From Cryptomeria japonica (lineage: Eukaryota; Streptophyta; Pinopsida; Cupressales; Cupressaceae): a stretch of DNA of 64,000 bases. Position 1 is the stretch's first letter; each line of letters starts with the position of its first letter. Shown here piece by piece: positions 36,289-47,700 of this stretch. Where the stretch lies: the NCBI RefSeq assembly GCF_030272615.1, contig NC_081414.1:916927509-916991508 (forward strand), written 5' to 3'. The position numbers and the translations under genes were made by a program. Below the pieces are notes generated by a model. The model was not told where the DNA came from. It was given only the letters and a program-made list of their open reading frames with translations, and searched no databases.

Positions 36289-37265
36289 TCATTTCCAGCT
36301 TTTCGAAACCCTAGTTTGGGTTTGAGGTTTGGAAACTTTGCTTGGGCACTTTTTAGCCCAGTGCCCAACTCTCTTACAGTAAAAACAAGCAAAGGGGATA
36401 GATTCATAAAACATTTTTTGCATCAATTTACCAAGTTTTGAATCTATCTCTATTTCCTCTGGCATATCCATTCTAGGCCCAACCCCTACACAAATTTTGG
36501 CATAAATGAGTCTTCTTCTAGATGTCGTCACCAGGCCAATGGAAAGAAGCTCCCCGAAAGCATTAACTATCCCAACAAACACATCTTCCTCCTAGTAATC
36601 CATTGGGAGACCTGGAAGCTTTATCCAAATAGGCACTTGGATCACAAACTCATCATCCCAACCTGAGTTAGGGTACCATTTCTGAATATTCATTATGTAT
36701 TTACCTATCATCTAGGTTCCATTGTAGAGGATATGTCTGCAGTCTTCTTCACATGAGAAGGAAAAGGAGATAAATCCTTTATTCATAGCTACCACATCCA
36801 CTTGAAATTTATATTCCATTGTCTCTTTACGAATCCATGAACAACCTCAATATTAGGTCTCGCCCTAAAGAATTTTCCTATCAGGGTACTTTCCATCTAA
36901 GAAATATTATGATCTATTATTTTATCAAGAATGTATATGGCATACTTTCCCTAAGAAATATTCAATATATTTTCAACAGGAGGCAAAGTCAACTTACCTT
37001 TAGGATTGATTCCAAACAGAGAAGACCATTTACCAATCTTCTCAGGCCTAGGTCCACATGATTTGGGACCCCCACATGGGTCCCCCAAATCCAAAGGGGC
37101 ATCGGGTTCCAAACCTTCTGATCCCTCCCCCTCCAAAGGGTCAGAAAGTCCTCCTGCTACCTGTTGTCCTGATGCTGCTCTAGGTCTCCCTCCCAAAACA
37201 TTTGAATTTTGGGCTTGACCATTCCCCTTGTCCCCTCCACTCCGCTCTCCTCCGCTCCGCTCCAT
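36289..37265 (-). pseudogene. LINE ORF1 (DUF4283-like domain plus CCHC knuckle)
   Basis: It starts with a Gly/Arg/Glu-rich segment (MERSGGERSGGDKGNG), then WSSLFGINPKGKLTLPPVE, KRQWNINFKWMW-like and DEFVIQVPIWIKLPGLPMDY, which fit the DUF4283 RNA-binding region of plant LINE ORF1. Next come RRLIYAKICVGVGPRMDMP and a zinc knuckle CFYCKRVGHWAKKC (about 36370-36330). Several in-frame stops occur at 36950, 36897, about 36714 and about 36594. It packages LINE RNA in the family. The sequence downstream to 35600 is a polar, acidic spacer with stops. Confidence 0.85.
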
Positions 37266-37743
37266 ATTGAGTATTAATATGTTGTTAATGTTCTATTAAT
37301 GACTTGTTGTTTTGCTTAAACTACCTTCAAATTATTTTTTATAAGATCAACAACCTTATTTTACTATTATTAATATAAAATTATAATATTAATTAACTGA
37401 ACTTTAAAAAAAATTAGTATCAATTCATACCATAAACTATAAGACCTTGATGTAAATCTTCTCTCCAATATATATATATTTTTAAGGACCTACAAATTGT
37501 TCAAGTTTTCCCATGTACCTTCATGAACATCTTATAAATATCATTTGACCATAGAATTAAGGCTTCTTGATAGATAAGTATGGTTAATATCTTATAGCCT
37601 TTGAATATGGTTGTAGAGTTGCATCTTTGTAAAGCAACAACTCAATGAAACTCTAAGTTTTGTATCATAAATACTAACAATTTTTAGTGAAATAATAAAA
37701 TGGTTTATAGTCAATATCAGTAGACTTCCACAACCCATTTGTA

Positions 37744-37970
37744 TGTCTATATGAGCTTTTGGATTTGATTGTGTGAGATTTTTTGCATCAACGTTCTAGA
37801 TAACACTCCATAATCCATCATTAGGATAAAAGAAAAGACAGAGCATCATCAATATTTTTTTACCTTGTTCTCTCTCTTTTCTTTCATCCTGATGATGGAT
37901 CATAGAGTGTGATCTAAAATGTTGATGCAAAAAATCTACACACAATAAAATCCAGAAGCTCATATAGACA
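37744..37970. mobile_element. MITE-like element with ~85-bp terminal inverted repeats
   Basis: It starts tgtctatatgagcttttgga and ends with the inverse, tccagaagctcatatagaca. The arms match for about 85 bp each (gattttttgcatcaac..tccatcat) around a short AT/CT-rich centre, which gives a long hairpin. No coding capacity. It lies in the left part of the repeat array, since the paralogous units at 52090 and 52920 lack it. A related phrase (gtttat..gtaatat.agtac) lies on both sides. No clean short target duplication was found. Confidence 0.8.
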
Positions 37971-38042
37971 CAGTTTATTGTGTAATATTAGTACCTTGAA
38001 ATCATTCTTTACATAAAAATCTAACAGCTAATTTATCATAAT

Positions 38043-38399
38043 TGTTAGAGTAAAAGGTATTAGTTTACTTAATTAATTAAATCATATTGATTTAATAATT
38101 AAGTCACCTTTTCTCTTTTTCACTTAAGCTAAATTTAGGAAGCTAAACTTAGGAATATTAATAATTAATTCTTTATTAATTATTAATTGCTTTTAGGGTT
38201 TATATTTTTTAGGTTTTGATGTCCTTTTATAAGGATTGATCCCTTTGTAATCCTTAACCAATCTGATTATCATTATTGCATATTCTTGCTTTGGGTTTTC
38301 AAAGCAATCTTTGTGTTTTTTGAATCTTCCATTGTTGTGAGAGGTTATTTGCATACAAGTTTTCACTGGGTTCTGAGGTTGTATTCTACAACTTTAACA
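38043..38399 (+). repeat. 5' LTR of element C
   Basis: AT-rich, with ttaattaatta words, a TATA-like ccttttataagg near 38224 and the end caactttaaca directly before the primer site. Confidence 0.92.
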
Positions 38400-38411
38400 T
38401 GGTATCTGAGC

Positions 38412-39945
38412 TTCAAACCTGAGGCTTTCCTGTTCTTCAGATTGGGAGATTGTACCTATAGCAGGTCTTCTGTGCAATTTGGGTTGATTTGGACCTCACC
38501 ATTGAATTTGACATGTCAAATAGTCAAGATTGACCTTTTGTTTGTCAATTTTTGATTCACGGGGCCAGATCTGTGAGGGTTTGAAGACTAAACTTTTTTT
38601 TTTGTGATCCAAGGGGCACCTTTTTTTGAAGCAATTTGAACCCAAAAGAACCTCACGATTGGATTCAGAAGGCCAATTCCATGAATTTTGATATATAATT
38701 TGCCTATTTTCGGTGATAGGGGCATCTCGGACATGATTTTTTATAGGCACATTTTTCGAGACACGAAAAATCATATGACCGTACCTGCACTTGTGTTAGA
38801 AATATTTTTTAAAAAATCAACTGGATAGTTAAAAAAAAAAAATTTGATTGCTGGGTTTTTAATTTTTTGTTTTGTTAAAACAAAAAAAATCAAGTTGGTG
38901 CATGTTATAATTTTTTTTTTTAATTAAAAAAAAAAACAAGTCAACCCTTTGTAGCAAAAGTACATTGCATCAGTGCCGATGTCAGTGGTATAGGCAACAG
39001 TACGAGCAAATTGCATGGCCCTTGAGACCCTCTTTGTTCCCTAAAAGTGAGGTTTTTTGCTTTTGGTCATAACTTGGGCATACGATATCGTTTTTTGACA
39101 AACGAGATTTCGTCAGAAAGTTGGTTTGCCTACTTTCCAGATTTGTGGGTTTCATAACCTCTTTTTGCTGCCGGTACATTTTATAGCCATTTGAAGTCAA
39201 AAGTGTTATTTTTAGTCCCAAGCTCATAACGTTTTGCCAGTTTCTATGTTTTTTGTGATTCTAGCGGCGTTGGGACGGTGTTTTAGAGCTCTTCACAACC
39301 ATCCATGCACTTTTTCCAGATTTTACTCCAGGTACAATTTATTTAGTTTTTTGTGTTTTCATACTCCGGTGAATTACTTGGACAAATGAGCTCATGGAAA
39401 CTTCTAGTTTGTGTGGGATGACTCTTTTTTGGCTATTCTTCATGTATTTCTAGTATTATGTCTTTTTTGACATTCTGAGCTTTCATTGTAAGAACTTATA
39501 ATTTTGTAATCGCACTAAGATAAAGTGCCTCTCTATTCCACATGCATTATGGAATCTTGCACATCAATTTTGTTCCTTATTTTACTCACATTATGATATA
39601 AAGTGCCATGGGGTTTTGATGTTTGCATTTGTTTGCACGATTAGATGTTCTTGGTTCTTCTTCATGCACTACATTATGGCTTTCAGATTTAGTGTACCTA
39701 TCATACCTCTCCCTTGTCAGCATTATGGAGGGGGGTTCTACTGTTGGTGCTAATGCTTCCTTGGTTTCGCATTAGAGTGAGCTATGCATTCAGTATGTGT
39801 TCCTATGTACTAGGCGAAAGAAGCGGTTAGTTACCCGTGCATTTTGGTGGGATACTTAACACAATGACACTCTTGCATTCCTATTTCTGGAGGTGACCTT
39901 CCATTTTTTCATTTGATTAGTTCTTTAGATTGTTGGTACTTGTGC
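38412..39945 (+). other. Non-coding interior of element C, left part
   Basis: Downstream of the primer site, with long T and A runs (38590-38940). The frames at 38286-38555 and 38982-39227 have no domain. The part between B and the polypurine tract (50566-50997), including the frames 50583-50957 and 50659-50949, is likewise without a domain. Confidence 0.6.
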
Positions 39946-40120
39946 CATCTTAATGTAGGAGGATCCTCGGTCAATGTGCAATCTTGCATCAACTAAAAAT
40001 ATTTCCTTTCAGTTTTTCTTGTTTAGTTCTTTGTGCAGTTTTCCATGTTCTTACTGGTAGTTGCTTGTTCTTCATGGTAGATCTTATTTTCAATTTCCAG
40101 ATGGTTGATGTGCTTGATTC

Positions 40121-41394
40121 TGCAAGGAAAGCATAGTGCAGAAAAATGCTTCCCTAATGTCAATTTGTAGGGGAAACTAGACTAGTGTGTTTAATAACTT
40201 TATAGAATACTAAGATTAGCATATACGAAACAAAGACAATGTCAGAATTCAAACAAACACAAAGATAAACACCATGAATTTACATGGGAAACCCTTTTGG
40301 GAAAAAACCCACCACCGACAACAAGATCACTTTATTTTCAGCAAAAAAACTTTACAATAAATTTTTTTATCACAACACATATGTTCACTCTGATCACTTT
40401 GGTTACACACCATAGTATACGGCTTATCATCAAAACAACAACCATGTTTGAGTCTCCTCTTGGCTTCATATACACTTTCATGTTGACCGCTCAACTGTTA
40501 GTTTGCACCAATCGGTTAGACATCTAACTGTCTATGTCGGTCTGCATTCATGAGAAAACAATTATCCCACATGCATCCAGGACTTGAACCGGTTCGTATT
40601 CAAAAAACCCCGGCCCAAACAAGTTGACTCCATCAGGTATTGGGAAGACAAACAATCAGCTATCCTAAACATCTGATCTTTTTCTCTGTGCTCCACCATG
40701 TGGCACCCCTTGATTGGTTTCAAGTCCCTTCTCTGACATCTTAGCATGACCACACTATCTGCCCATAATTCTTGTTTGTCGTTGGGTCGTGACGGAAAGT
40801 CGCATGAGCAATTTCCCATCACAACCTAGTGACCATCATCAGATCTTTTGCGATGGCTGTTCGATCATTTCAATCTGCTTGGCCTTTAATTCACCTTAGC
40901 TGCTCTCCTACCAAGTCCCACCACTTGGTTGCCATGTCACGAGGAATATACTAACGAGCAATTTCCCATCATGACATAACGACCACTATTAAATCAATCT
41001 TGATCATTGTTCGATCATCTCCGATCTGTACGACCCTTATCTCACCTGAACCTCTCACTTATGTTGGGCCCCACCATGGTCGCCAAGTCATAGGAAATAA
41101 CATACATGCATCTTTCCATAGCGGTAAAGCGATGACCATTGGATCAGGATCTAAACTGGAATTCTTTTATCCTTTCATCCATTTGATAACCGATGCTACC
41201 CTGATGACCGAAGACAACTTCATCGAGTCATCGAGATGACTTCAAACCTGCTACTCTGAGCTCCAATATGTCAAGTTCATTGACAAAGGATATATTGATA
41301 GAATTCATTGATTTTCTTCACATTGTTTCATCAACCAGAGTTAACCTGATGAGTATGAACAAAGGTCAAGTGAATTAGAGGCATAATTCCAACA
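40121..41394 (-). repeat. 3' LTR of the copia element
   Basis: 1274 bp, matching 45777-47037. On the plus strand it starts tgcaaggaaag and ends attccaaca. The frames at 40297-40527, 40562-40822 and 41000-41239 have counterparts in the other LTR and carry no domain. Confidence 0.92.
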
Positions 41395-41445
41395 AACTGC
41401 CACTTGATGAGGAATTCACTAGACTACATGGGCACTTTCCAAACA

Positions 41446-43073
41446 TTATAGAGAGGGATGGGTATTGAGACCCATCGAGTTAGAACACCACTTGAACTTG
41501 TGAGTGCTCACCAGTTTTGTTAATGCATCCGCAACATTTTCGTGAGTGTCTACCTTGTTCAGATTAACCTTTCCATCTTCTACCATGTCATGCACAAAAT
41601 GGAATTGCGCATCTATATGTTTAGACCTGGCATGGTATGTAGGATTATTTGCTAAACATATAGCACTCTGAGTGTCAATTCGCACTTCAACCTGCCCTGC
41701 ATCAAAACCAATATCTATACTCAAATTCCTAAGTCCAACAACTTCTTTACAAGCATGTGTGGTTGCCATGTACTCTACCTCTATAGTGGACAAAGCGACT
41801 ACAGACTGTTGTTTGCTCATCCAACTTATTGCTCCACCATTCAGAACAAAAATGTATCCACTGTTGGATCTTCTGTTGTCAGTGTCCCCTACCAAATCAA
41901 AATCTACATAACCACAAATGCTGAGAGTTTTCTATGAATCATCCAGATTACCATGATAACATAATGTAAAGTCTGAAGTACCCTTCAGATATCTGAAAAC
42001 TCTCTTTACAACATCCCAATGTGTTCTTCTTGGGTTTGACATAAATCTGCTTAATACTCCCACTGGTTGGGCAATGTCTGGCCTTGTACAAACCATTACA
42101 TATATCAAGCTACCAATAGCACTTGCATAAGGTATACTCTTCATGTCATCTATCTCCTCTGGAGATTTCAGACTGTCATGCACAAACAGTTTGGTTCCCT
42201 GCAAAATAGGAACAACCTGTTGTTTATAGTCAGACATATTAAACTTATCAAGAACACTAGTGATGTACTTTCTCTGGTTGAGCTAGATTTTTCTCTTAGA
42301 CCCATCCCTCTTTATTTCCATTCCCAGAATGTAGTTTGCTGACCCCAAATCTTTCATTTTGAACTTCAAGATAATTGGGACTTCAAGTTTGAGATCATAC
42401 CTCTGTTATTTCCAAGGAACAACATGTCATCAACATACAAAGCAATAATAAGGATCTTATCATCTTCAACCTTTTAGTACACACAATAATTGACTTTTGA
42501 TCTCACAAATCCCAAGGACAACACAAATGTATCATATTTTTGATACCACATTCTGGGAGACTGTTTCAAACCATAAACAGACTTCTTTAGTTTACATACC
42601 AAATGTTCTTTACCCTTTTTCACAAAGTGCTCAGGCTCGGACATATATATTTCTTCTTCAAGGTCCCCATGAAGAAATGTTGTTTTCACATCCATTTGCT
42701 CGACTTCCCAATCATATGCGGCTGCAAGTGACAAAAGAAATCTAATAGATGTCAACTTAGCTACAGGAGATAAAATATATCCATAGTCAATACCTTCCTT
42801 TTGAGAATACCCCTTCGCGACCAATCTGGCCTTGTACTTGTCAATGCTACCATCTGGACCATACTTCCTTTTGAAAACCCATTTACAGCCCACTGACTTT
42901 CTGCGTTTAGGCAGGGATACCAGATTCCATGTTCCATTCTTGTCCAAAGATTTCATTTCATCATTCATGGCTTCCAACCAAGAATCTAAATCTGACATAT
43001 CCATGGCTTCTTTTACAGTCCTAGGCTCATCAGTATCAACAAGTAAAGCATTGGCACAATTTACATTCAACAT
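41446..43073 (-). pseudogene. Copia reverse transcriptase and RNase H
   Basis: RT: SWLEAMNDEMKSLDKNGTW, GCKWVFKRKYGPDGSIDKYK, ARLVAKGYSQKEGIDY, VEQMDVKTTFLHGDLEEEIY and VYGLKQSPRMWYQKYD (43073-42474). A stop is followed by ALYVDDMLFLGN with the catalytic DD (about 42440). Next are LKGTSDFTLCYHG (42237-41932) and RNase H GDTDNRRSNSGYIF, SWMSKQQSVVALSTIEVEYM and NPTYHARSKHID (41895-41446). There are stops at 42474-42476 and 41932-41934 and a frame break near 42240. Confidence 0.92.
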
Positions 43074-43112
43074 TGAAAAATCATACCTATTTGGGGTAAA
43101 CCTATCAAGTTG

Positions 43113-43568
43113 TCACCTCTCTCGTGTGGATCTTCTTAACACTTGTGGTAAGGCTTCATTTTTTTCTTCTTGTGAACTTTCAGAGCTACTTGAAATCTCT
43201 TCATTCTCATCTTTAGTGTCATCTATAGTTGTCACTTCTTCTCCTAGTGGAAATTCAGCCACATCCTTCTCTTTTTCCTTCTCTATTGGTTTATCTATAG
43301 ACATAGGTTTCAGCTCTCGAAAGATGACACTTCTATTGTACACAACCTTTCCAATCTCATATGCCTCTAAACCAAACATATGAATGCATCTTAGAGAAGG
43401 TTTCTTACCAGACCATGCTTCCATAGGTGTCTTGTCTACTAACATTGTTGTAGATGACCAGTTCAACAGGTAACATGCTATAGCAATTGCTTCTGCCCAA
43501 AACTTTTCTTCCAGTCCAACACTACTCAACATGCTTCTTGCTTTCTCCATCAGAGACCAATTCAACAT
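43113..43568 (-). pseudogene. Second, diverged copy of the copia integrase C-terminus and linker
   Basis: Repeats the segment of the preceding frame (EKARSMLSSVGLEEKFWAEA, LLNWSSTTMLVDKTPMEAW, SGKKPSLRCIHMFG) and then continues into the normal integrase-RT linker (IFRELKPMSIDKPIEKEKEK, SSSSESSQEEKNEALPQVLR). The two copies are clearly diverged at protein level, and the plus-strand copy at 43560-43680 lacks about 70 bp present at 43985-44055. Confidence 0.85.
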
Positions 43569-43668
43569 TTGAGCAACTCCATTTTATTGTGGAGTATAAG
43601 GCGTAGTTCTATGTCTTTTAATTCCATGGTCTACACAGTACTTGTCAAAAACCAAGTTTTTAAATTCC

Positions 43669-44607
43669 TTAAACTAATTGTGCATATGCCTTTGAACCAA
43701 ACACATGAATGTGTCTTAAAGAAGGTTTCTTACTAGACCATGCTTCCATAGGTATCTTGTCTACTGATGCTATTGTAGGTGACCAGTTCAATAGGTAACA
43801 TGTTGTCGCAACTGCTTTTACCCAAAAGTTATGGTCTAGTCCAACACTACTCAACATGCTTCTTGCTTTCTCCAACAAAGACTGATTCAACCTTTCAGCA
43901 ACTCCATTTTTTTGTGGAGTATAAGGCATAGTTCTATGTCTTTTAATTCCATGGTCTACACAGTACTTGTCAAAATTTGTATTGCAATACTCACCACCGT
44001 TATCAGTTCTTAAAAATTTTATTCTCCTTCCAGTCTGATTTTCAACCATGTTTTTAAATTCCTTACACCAACTGAACATTTCTGACTTACTGTTCATAAT
44101 ATAAATAAATGTCCTTCTCAAATAATCATCAACAAAGGATACATAGTACTTTGATTTAGATAAAGAAGGTACATCCACTAGACCAAACACATCAGAATGC
44201 ACATAGTCCAGAATGTCAGAAGATTTATGAAGACTTGAATAAAATTGAACAGGGTTTTGTTTTCCATATATGCAATGTTCATAGAAATCAAACTCAAGGT
44301 TACAATCAGTAAGTCCTTCTACCATATTTTTACTCTTTAAAGTTTTCAAACCTTTTTCACCAATGTGACCAAGCCTATAATGCCAAAGCATTGTCTTTTC
44401 TATATGAAGTTTAGCTTCCATAGAATTTACATCATATGTCAACTCGGTAGTTCTATCAAATTTCTTAGTGACTATAATATAGCACACAGGTTCAACATTT
44501 AACTTGTACAATGTACCAACGTGTTCACCCTTACCCAAACTAATAGACCCTCTAGTCATCTTACAACCACCAGACACAAATGTTACTTGGACTCCAGCAT
44601 CATCCAA
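43669..44607 (-). pseudogene. Copia integrase (312-aa frame)
   Basis: Zinc-finger region LWHYRLGHIGEKGLKTL then FDFYEHCIYGKQ, where the first Cys of the CxxC pair appears as Tyr. Catalytic core: D (LDYVHSDVFGL), D (FLRTDNGGEY) and E (NGVAERLNQSLLEKAR). C-terminal FWVKAVATTCYLLNWSP, MEAWSSKKPSLRHIHVFG. It ends at a stop at 43669-43671, and the next 310 bp repeat the same integrase region. Confidence 0.9.
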
Positions 44608-44673
44608 CTTGCTTACAAAAAGTAGGTTTCTTGCGAAACCTAGTATGTGCAGAACTCCATTGATTCCCTTTAT

Positions 44674-44859
44674 TTACCCATTAGGAAATTGGATTTTAAT
44701 TCTTCCTCTCCCAAAAATCTCCAATGTTGAGTCACTTGCTAAGTACACCTTCCCACCAGCATATGGTTCATACTTTGAGAACCATTCCTTGTGAGATGTC
44801 ATATGGAAAGATGCCCCTGAGTCAATCAACCACACATTGATAGAAGCAGGCACCGCCAT
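44674..44859 (-). pseudogene. Copia protease
   Basis: The frame NVWLIDSGASFHMTSHKEWF carries an intact aspartic protease DSGA site, followed by YLASDSTLEIFGRGRIKI, the usual copia pattern. It is separated from gag and integrase by stops. Confidence 0.85.
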
Positions 44860-44943
44860 AGCTGCTACAAAGACGTCTGCATCATTGTGAGAAGATTCAT
44901 TATCAGAAGAGTTCTTTCTCTTCTTCTCCTCTTTGCAGTTTGT

Positions 44944-45665
44944 TTAAATATGACCCTTTTGTCCATAGTTATAGCATTTCACCTTAGACTTCTTTCCAGG
45001 AGACTTGGACCTCTCTTGAGACTTGGACTTGGACTTCTTCCCTTTCTTCTTGTCTTTGTCCTTTGGTCTGCCTAGAAAAAACAGTGCATCTTTTTTCATC
45101 TCAAAAGACTTCTTTCTCATTTCTTTCGACAAAAGATTATTGACCACAATATCCATCTTGAACTGGGTTGTATTACTACCAATGGCCATCACCAAATGTT
45201 CCCAAGAATCTGGCAATGAGCATAGCAACAACATGCAATTTTCTTCTTCTTGAATAGCCACAAAGACTAATGTCAATTGAGAGAGAACCATGTTAAATGC
45301 ATTCGAATGATCTACCAAGGGTGTTCCTGCATCCATTTTTAGAGAATATAACTTCTTCCTAAGGAAGAGTTTATTCACCAAGGTTTTGCCCTGATAGATG
45401 TCTCCTAACTTGTTCCACAAATCACTTGTAGTCTTCTCCTCATGTATGTTCAACAAAACTGATTCTGGAAGGCTTAGGCTTATGAGTCCTCTGGCTTTCT
45501 GGTCTGCTAAATCCCAATATTCTTGCCTCATGTTTGAAGGTTTCTGTCCACTAACTGCAATCCAAAAATCTCGGTCAACCAACAGATCCTCAATTTTAAG
45601 TTTCCATAACTCAAATTGGAGCCATTAAACTCCTCAATATCTATTCTTCCAGAAGTGCTTGCCAT
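44944..45665 (-). pseudogene. Copia gag
   Basis: The ATG at 45665 gives MASTSGRIDIEEFNGSNLSY. After a frame change near 45590 it continues DLLVDRDFWIAVSGQKPSN, LWNKLGDIYQGKTLVNKLFL and LDHSNAF-like motifs of the UBN2-type gag domain. A Lys/Ser-rich stretch follows, then a zinc knuckle CYNYGQKGHI in which the second Cys is Tyr, and a stop after it at 44944-44946. Gag would build the cytoplasmic particle. Confidence 0.87.
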
Positions 45666-45776
45666 CTTAATCTGTAAACAAGTAGACACACTAATAGACT
45701 CCCACTGAAAGAAATTAACACAAAAAACCAACCCTACCCACAAGGATAACACAACTGGCCAAGCTCTGATACCACG

Positions 45777-47037
45777 TGTAAGGAAAGAACAGTGTGGAAA
45801 AACACTTCCCTAATGTCAATTTGCAAGGGAAACAAGACTAGCGTGTTTTATAACTTTAGAGAATACTAAGATTAGCATATACGAAACATAGAGAATCTCA
45901 TAATTCAAGCATACACCAAGATAAACACCATGAATTTATGTGGGAAACCCTTTCAGGAAAAAAACCCACCACTGACAACAAGATCACTTTATTCTCAGCA
46001 AAGAAAATTTACAATAAAGTCTATTATCACAACACAAATGTTCACTCTGATCACTTTGGTTACACACCACAGTATACGACTTATCATCAAAACAACATCC
46101 ATGTTTGAGTCTCCTCTTGGCTTCATATACATATCCATGTCAACCGCTCAACTATCAGTTTGCACCAATCAGTTAGACATCTAACTGTCTGCATCGGTCT
46201 GCATTTGTGAGAAAACAATTATCCCACATGCATCTAGGAATTAAAAAAAACCTTGACTCAAACAAGTCCACTCCGTCGGGTATCAGGAAGACAAACAATC
46301 AGCTATCCTAAACATTCAATCTTTCTCTCTATGCTTTGCCATGTGGCACCCCCTAATTGGTTCCGGGTCCCTGCTCTGACATCTTAGCACGAACTCACTA
46401 TCTACTAAGAATTCTTCTTTGCCACTGGGTCGCGATGGAAAGTTTCACAAGCAATTTCCCATCATGACCTAGTGACCACCATCGGATCTTCTGCGATTGT
46501 CATCCGATCATTTTGATTTGCTCGGCCTTTAATTCGCCTTAGCCACTCTCCTGTCGGGTCCCACCACTTGGTCGCCATGTCATGAGGAATATACTAACGA
46601 GCAGTTTTCCATCATGAAATAATGACCACCATTGGATCAACCTTGATCTCCATTCGATTATCTCCAATCTGCATGACCCTTATCTCGCCTGAACCACTCA
46701 CTTATGCTGGGCCCCACCATGGTCACCAAGTCACAGGAAATAACATACGTGCATATTTCCATAGCGGTAAAGTGATGACCAATGGATTAGGATCTAAACT
46801 GCAAGTCTTCTATGCTTTTGTTCATCCGATAACTAATGCTACCTCGATGACCAAAGATGACTTCATCGGGTCATCGAGATGACTTCAAACATGCTACTCA
46901 GAGCTCTGATATGTCAAGTTCATCGACAAAGGATATACTGATAGAGTTCACAAATTTTCTTCACACTGTTTCATTGACCAGAGTTAACCCAAATAGTATG
47001 AACAAAGTTCAAGTGAATTAGAGACATAATTCCAATA
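45777..47037 (-). repeat. 5' LTR of the copia element
   Basis: 1261 bp. It ends ccaata on the plus strand where the partner has ccaaca, a single change at the terminal dinucleotide. Confidence 0.92.
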
Positions 47038-47042
47038 GATTC

Positions 47043-47681
47043 CAGATTTCTAGTTCATTTGGGTTCTTTTCTGGTCAGTTATCGCTTCCGGTTGACTGTT
47101 TTTGGCTTTCGAGACAGTTCTTGTGCTTACCGGTTGGTTTTCCTTCTTTACCGATGCAATTCTTGGCGTGTAGATCCATCTTGTGTCTTTTCTGATGTGC
47201 TTTGCATGTGGCTAACCTTCTTACTGAACCGCATAACTTGGTTGTTATTTTCCAGAAAGATTTATCTAAATCTTAGGGCCGACCTAATTACATGTTTCAT
47301 TTTCCTGCATTGGTGAATGTAATCTTATGAGGCCAACTTGAATGTGTTCCGATGGGTATAAATATGATGTCATGTAATCATTTGTAAGGGGAGAGGAAGT
47401 ATAACTTAGAATAAGGATTCAAATTCACATGTTGTGATTTGGTTGATTCTTAGAGTCACGGTCTGATTGTATCTAGTTTGAAGCTTGCTTGTAACCAATT
47501 AACTATCGAATGTTCTTTGATGATAATATGAAGATTGTTGAATGATTTCTGGAAGTTCATTAGTTGTAATATGATTTGTTTATGTGAATTTGTTATGTTT
47601 TCTTACTTCTTTTGTTTTGTCTCTCTTGCTGCATAAGCCGATTGACTCTTTTGAGGGTTTTTACCGATTATGGTTGCATTA
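47043..47681 (+). repeat. 5' LTR of element B, right piece
   Basis: Continues the LTR from 40120 after the copia insertion. Contains gggtataaatatgatg (about 47354), a probable TATA box, and ends gttgcatta before the primer site. The left piece is 39951-40120. Confidence 0.9.
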
Positions 47682-47700
47682 AGTGGTATCAGAGTTGGTT

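Larger units (their letters stand above)
28533..37273 (-). mobile_element. Near full-length plant LINE (L1 type) with extra 3' ORF
   Basis: 8741 bp including a 798-bp solo LTR. The 13-bp target duplication ttaatatgttgtt lies at 28520-28532 and 37274-37286. On the minus strand the order is ORF1 (RNA-binding, zinc knuckle), ORF2 (endonuclease, RT, zinc-binding domain, RNase H), an extra frame group of a different family, then a 3' end ..caaaaactcatttttaattaatcaaaa. The 5' end lies only eight bases before the ORF1 ATG, so a 5' UTR is missing or very short. All frames are broken. Confidence 0.93.
40121..47037 (-). mobile_element. Ty1/copia element inserted in the LTR of element B
   Basis: 6917 bp with target duplication gattc (40116-40120, 47038-47042). 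LTRs at 40121-41394 and 45777-47037 (element orientation TGTTGGAATTATG..TTACA) differ by roughly 12% in the part I compared. A primer site tggtatcagagcttgg (minus, about 45774-45758) and polypurine sequence catcaagtggcagtt (minus, about 41409-41395) are present. The gene order gag-PR-IN-RT-RH is that of copia elements. All genes carry defects, and integrase has a partial duplication. Confidence 0.95.
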
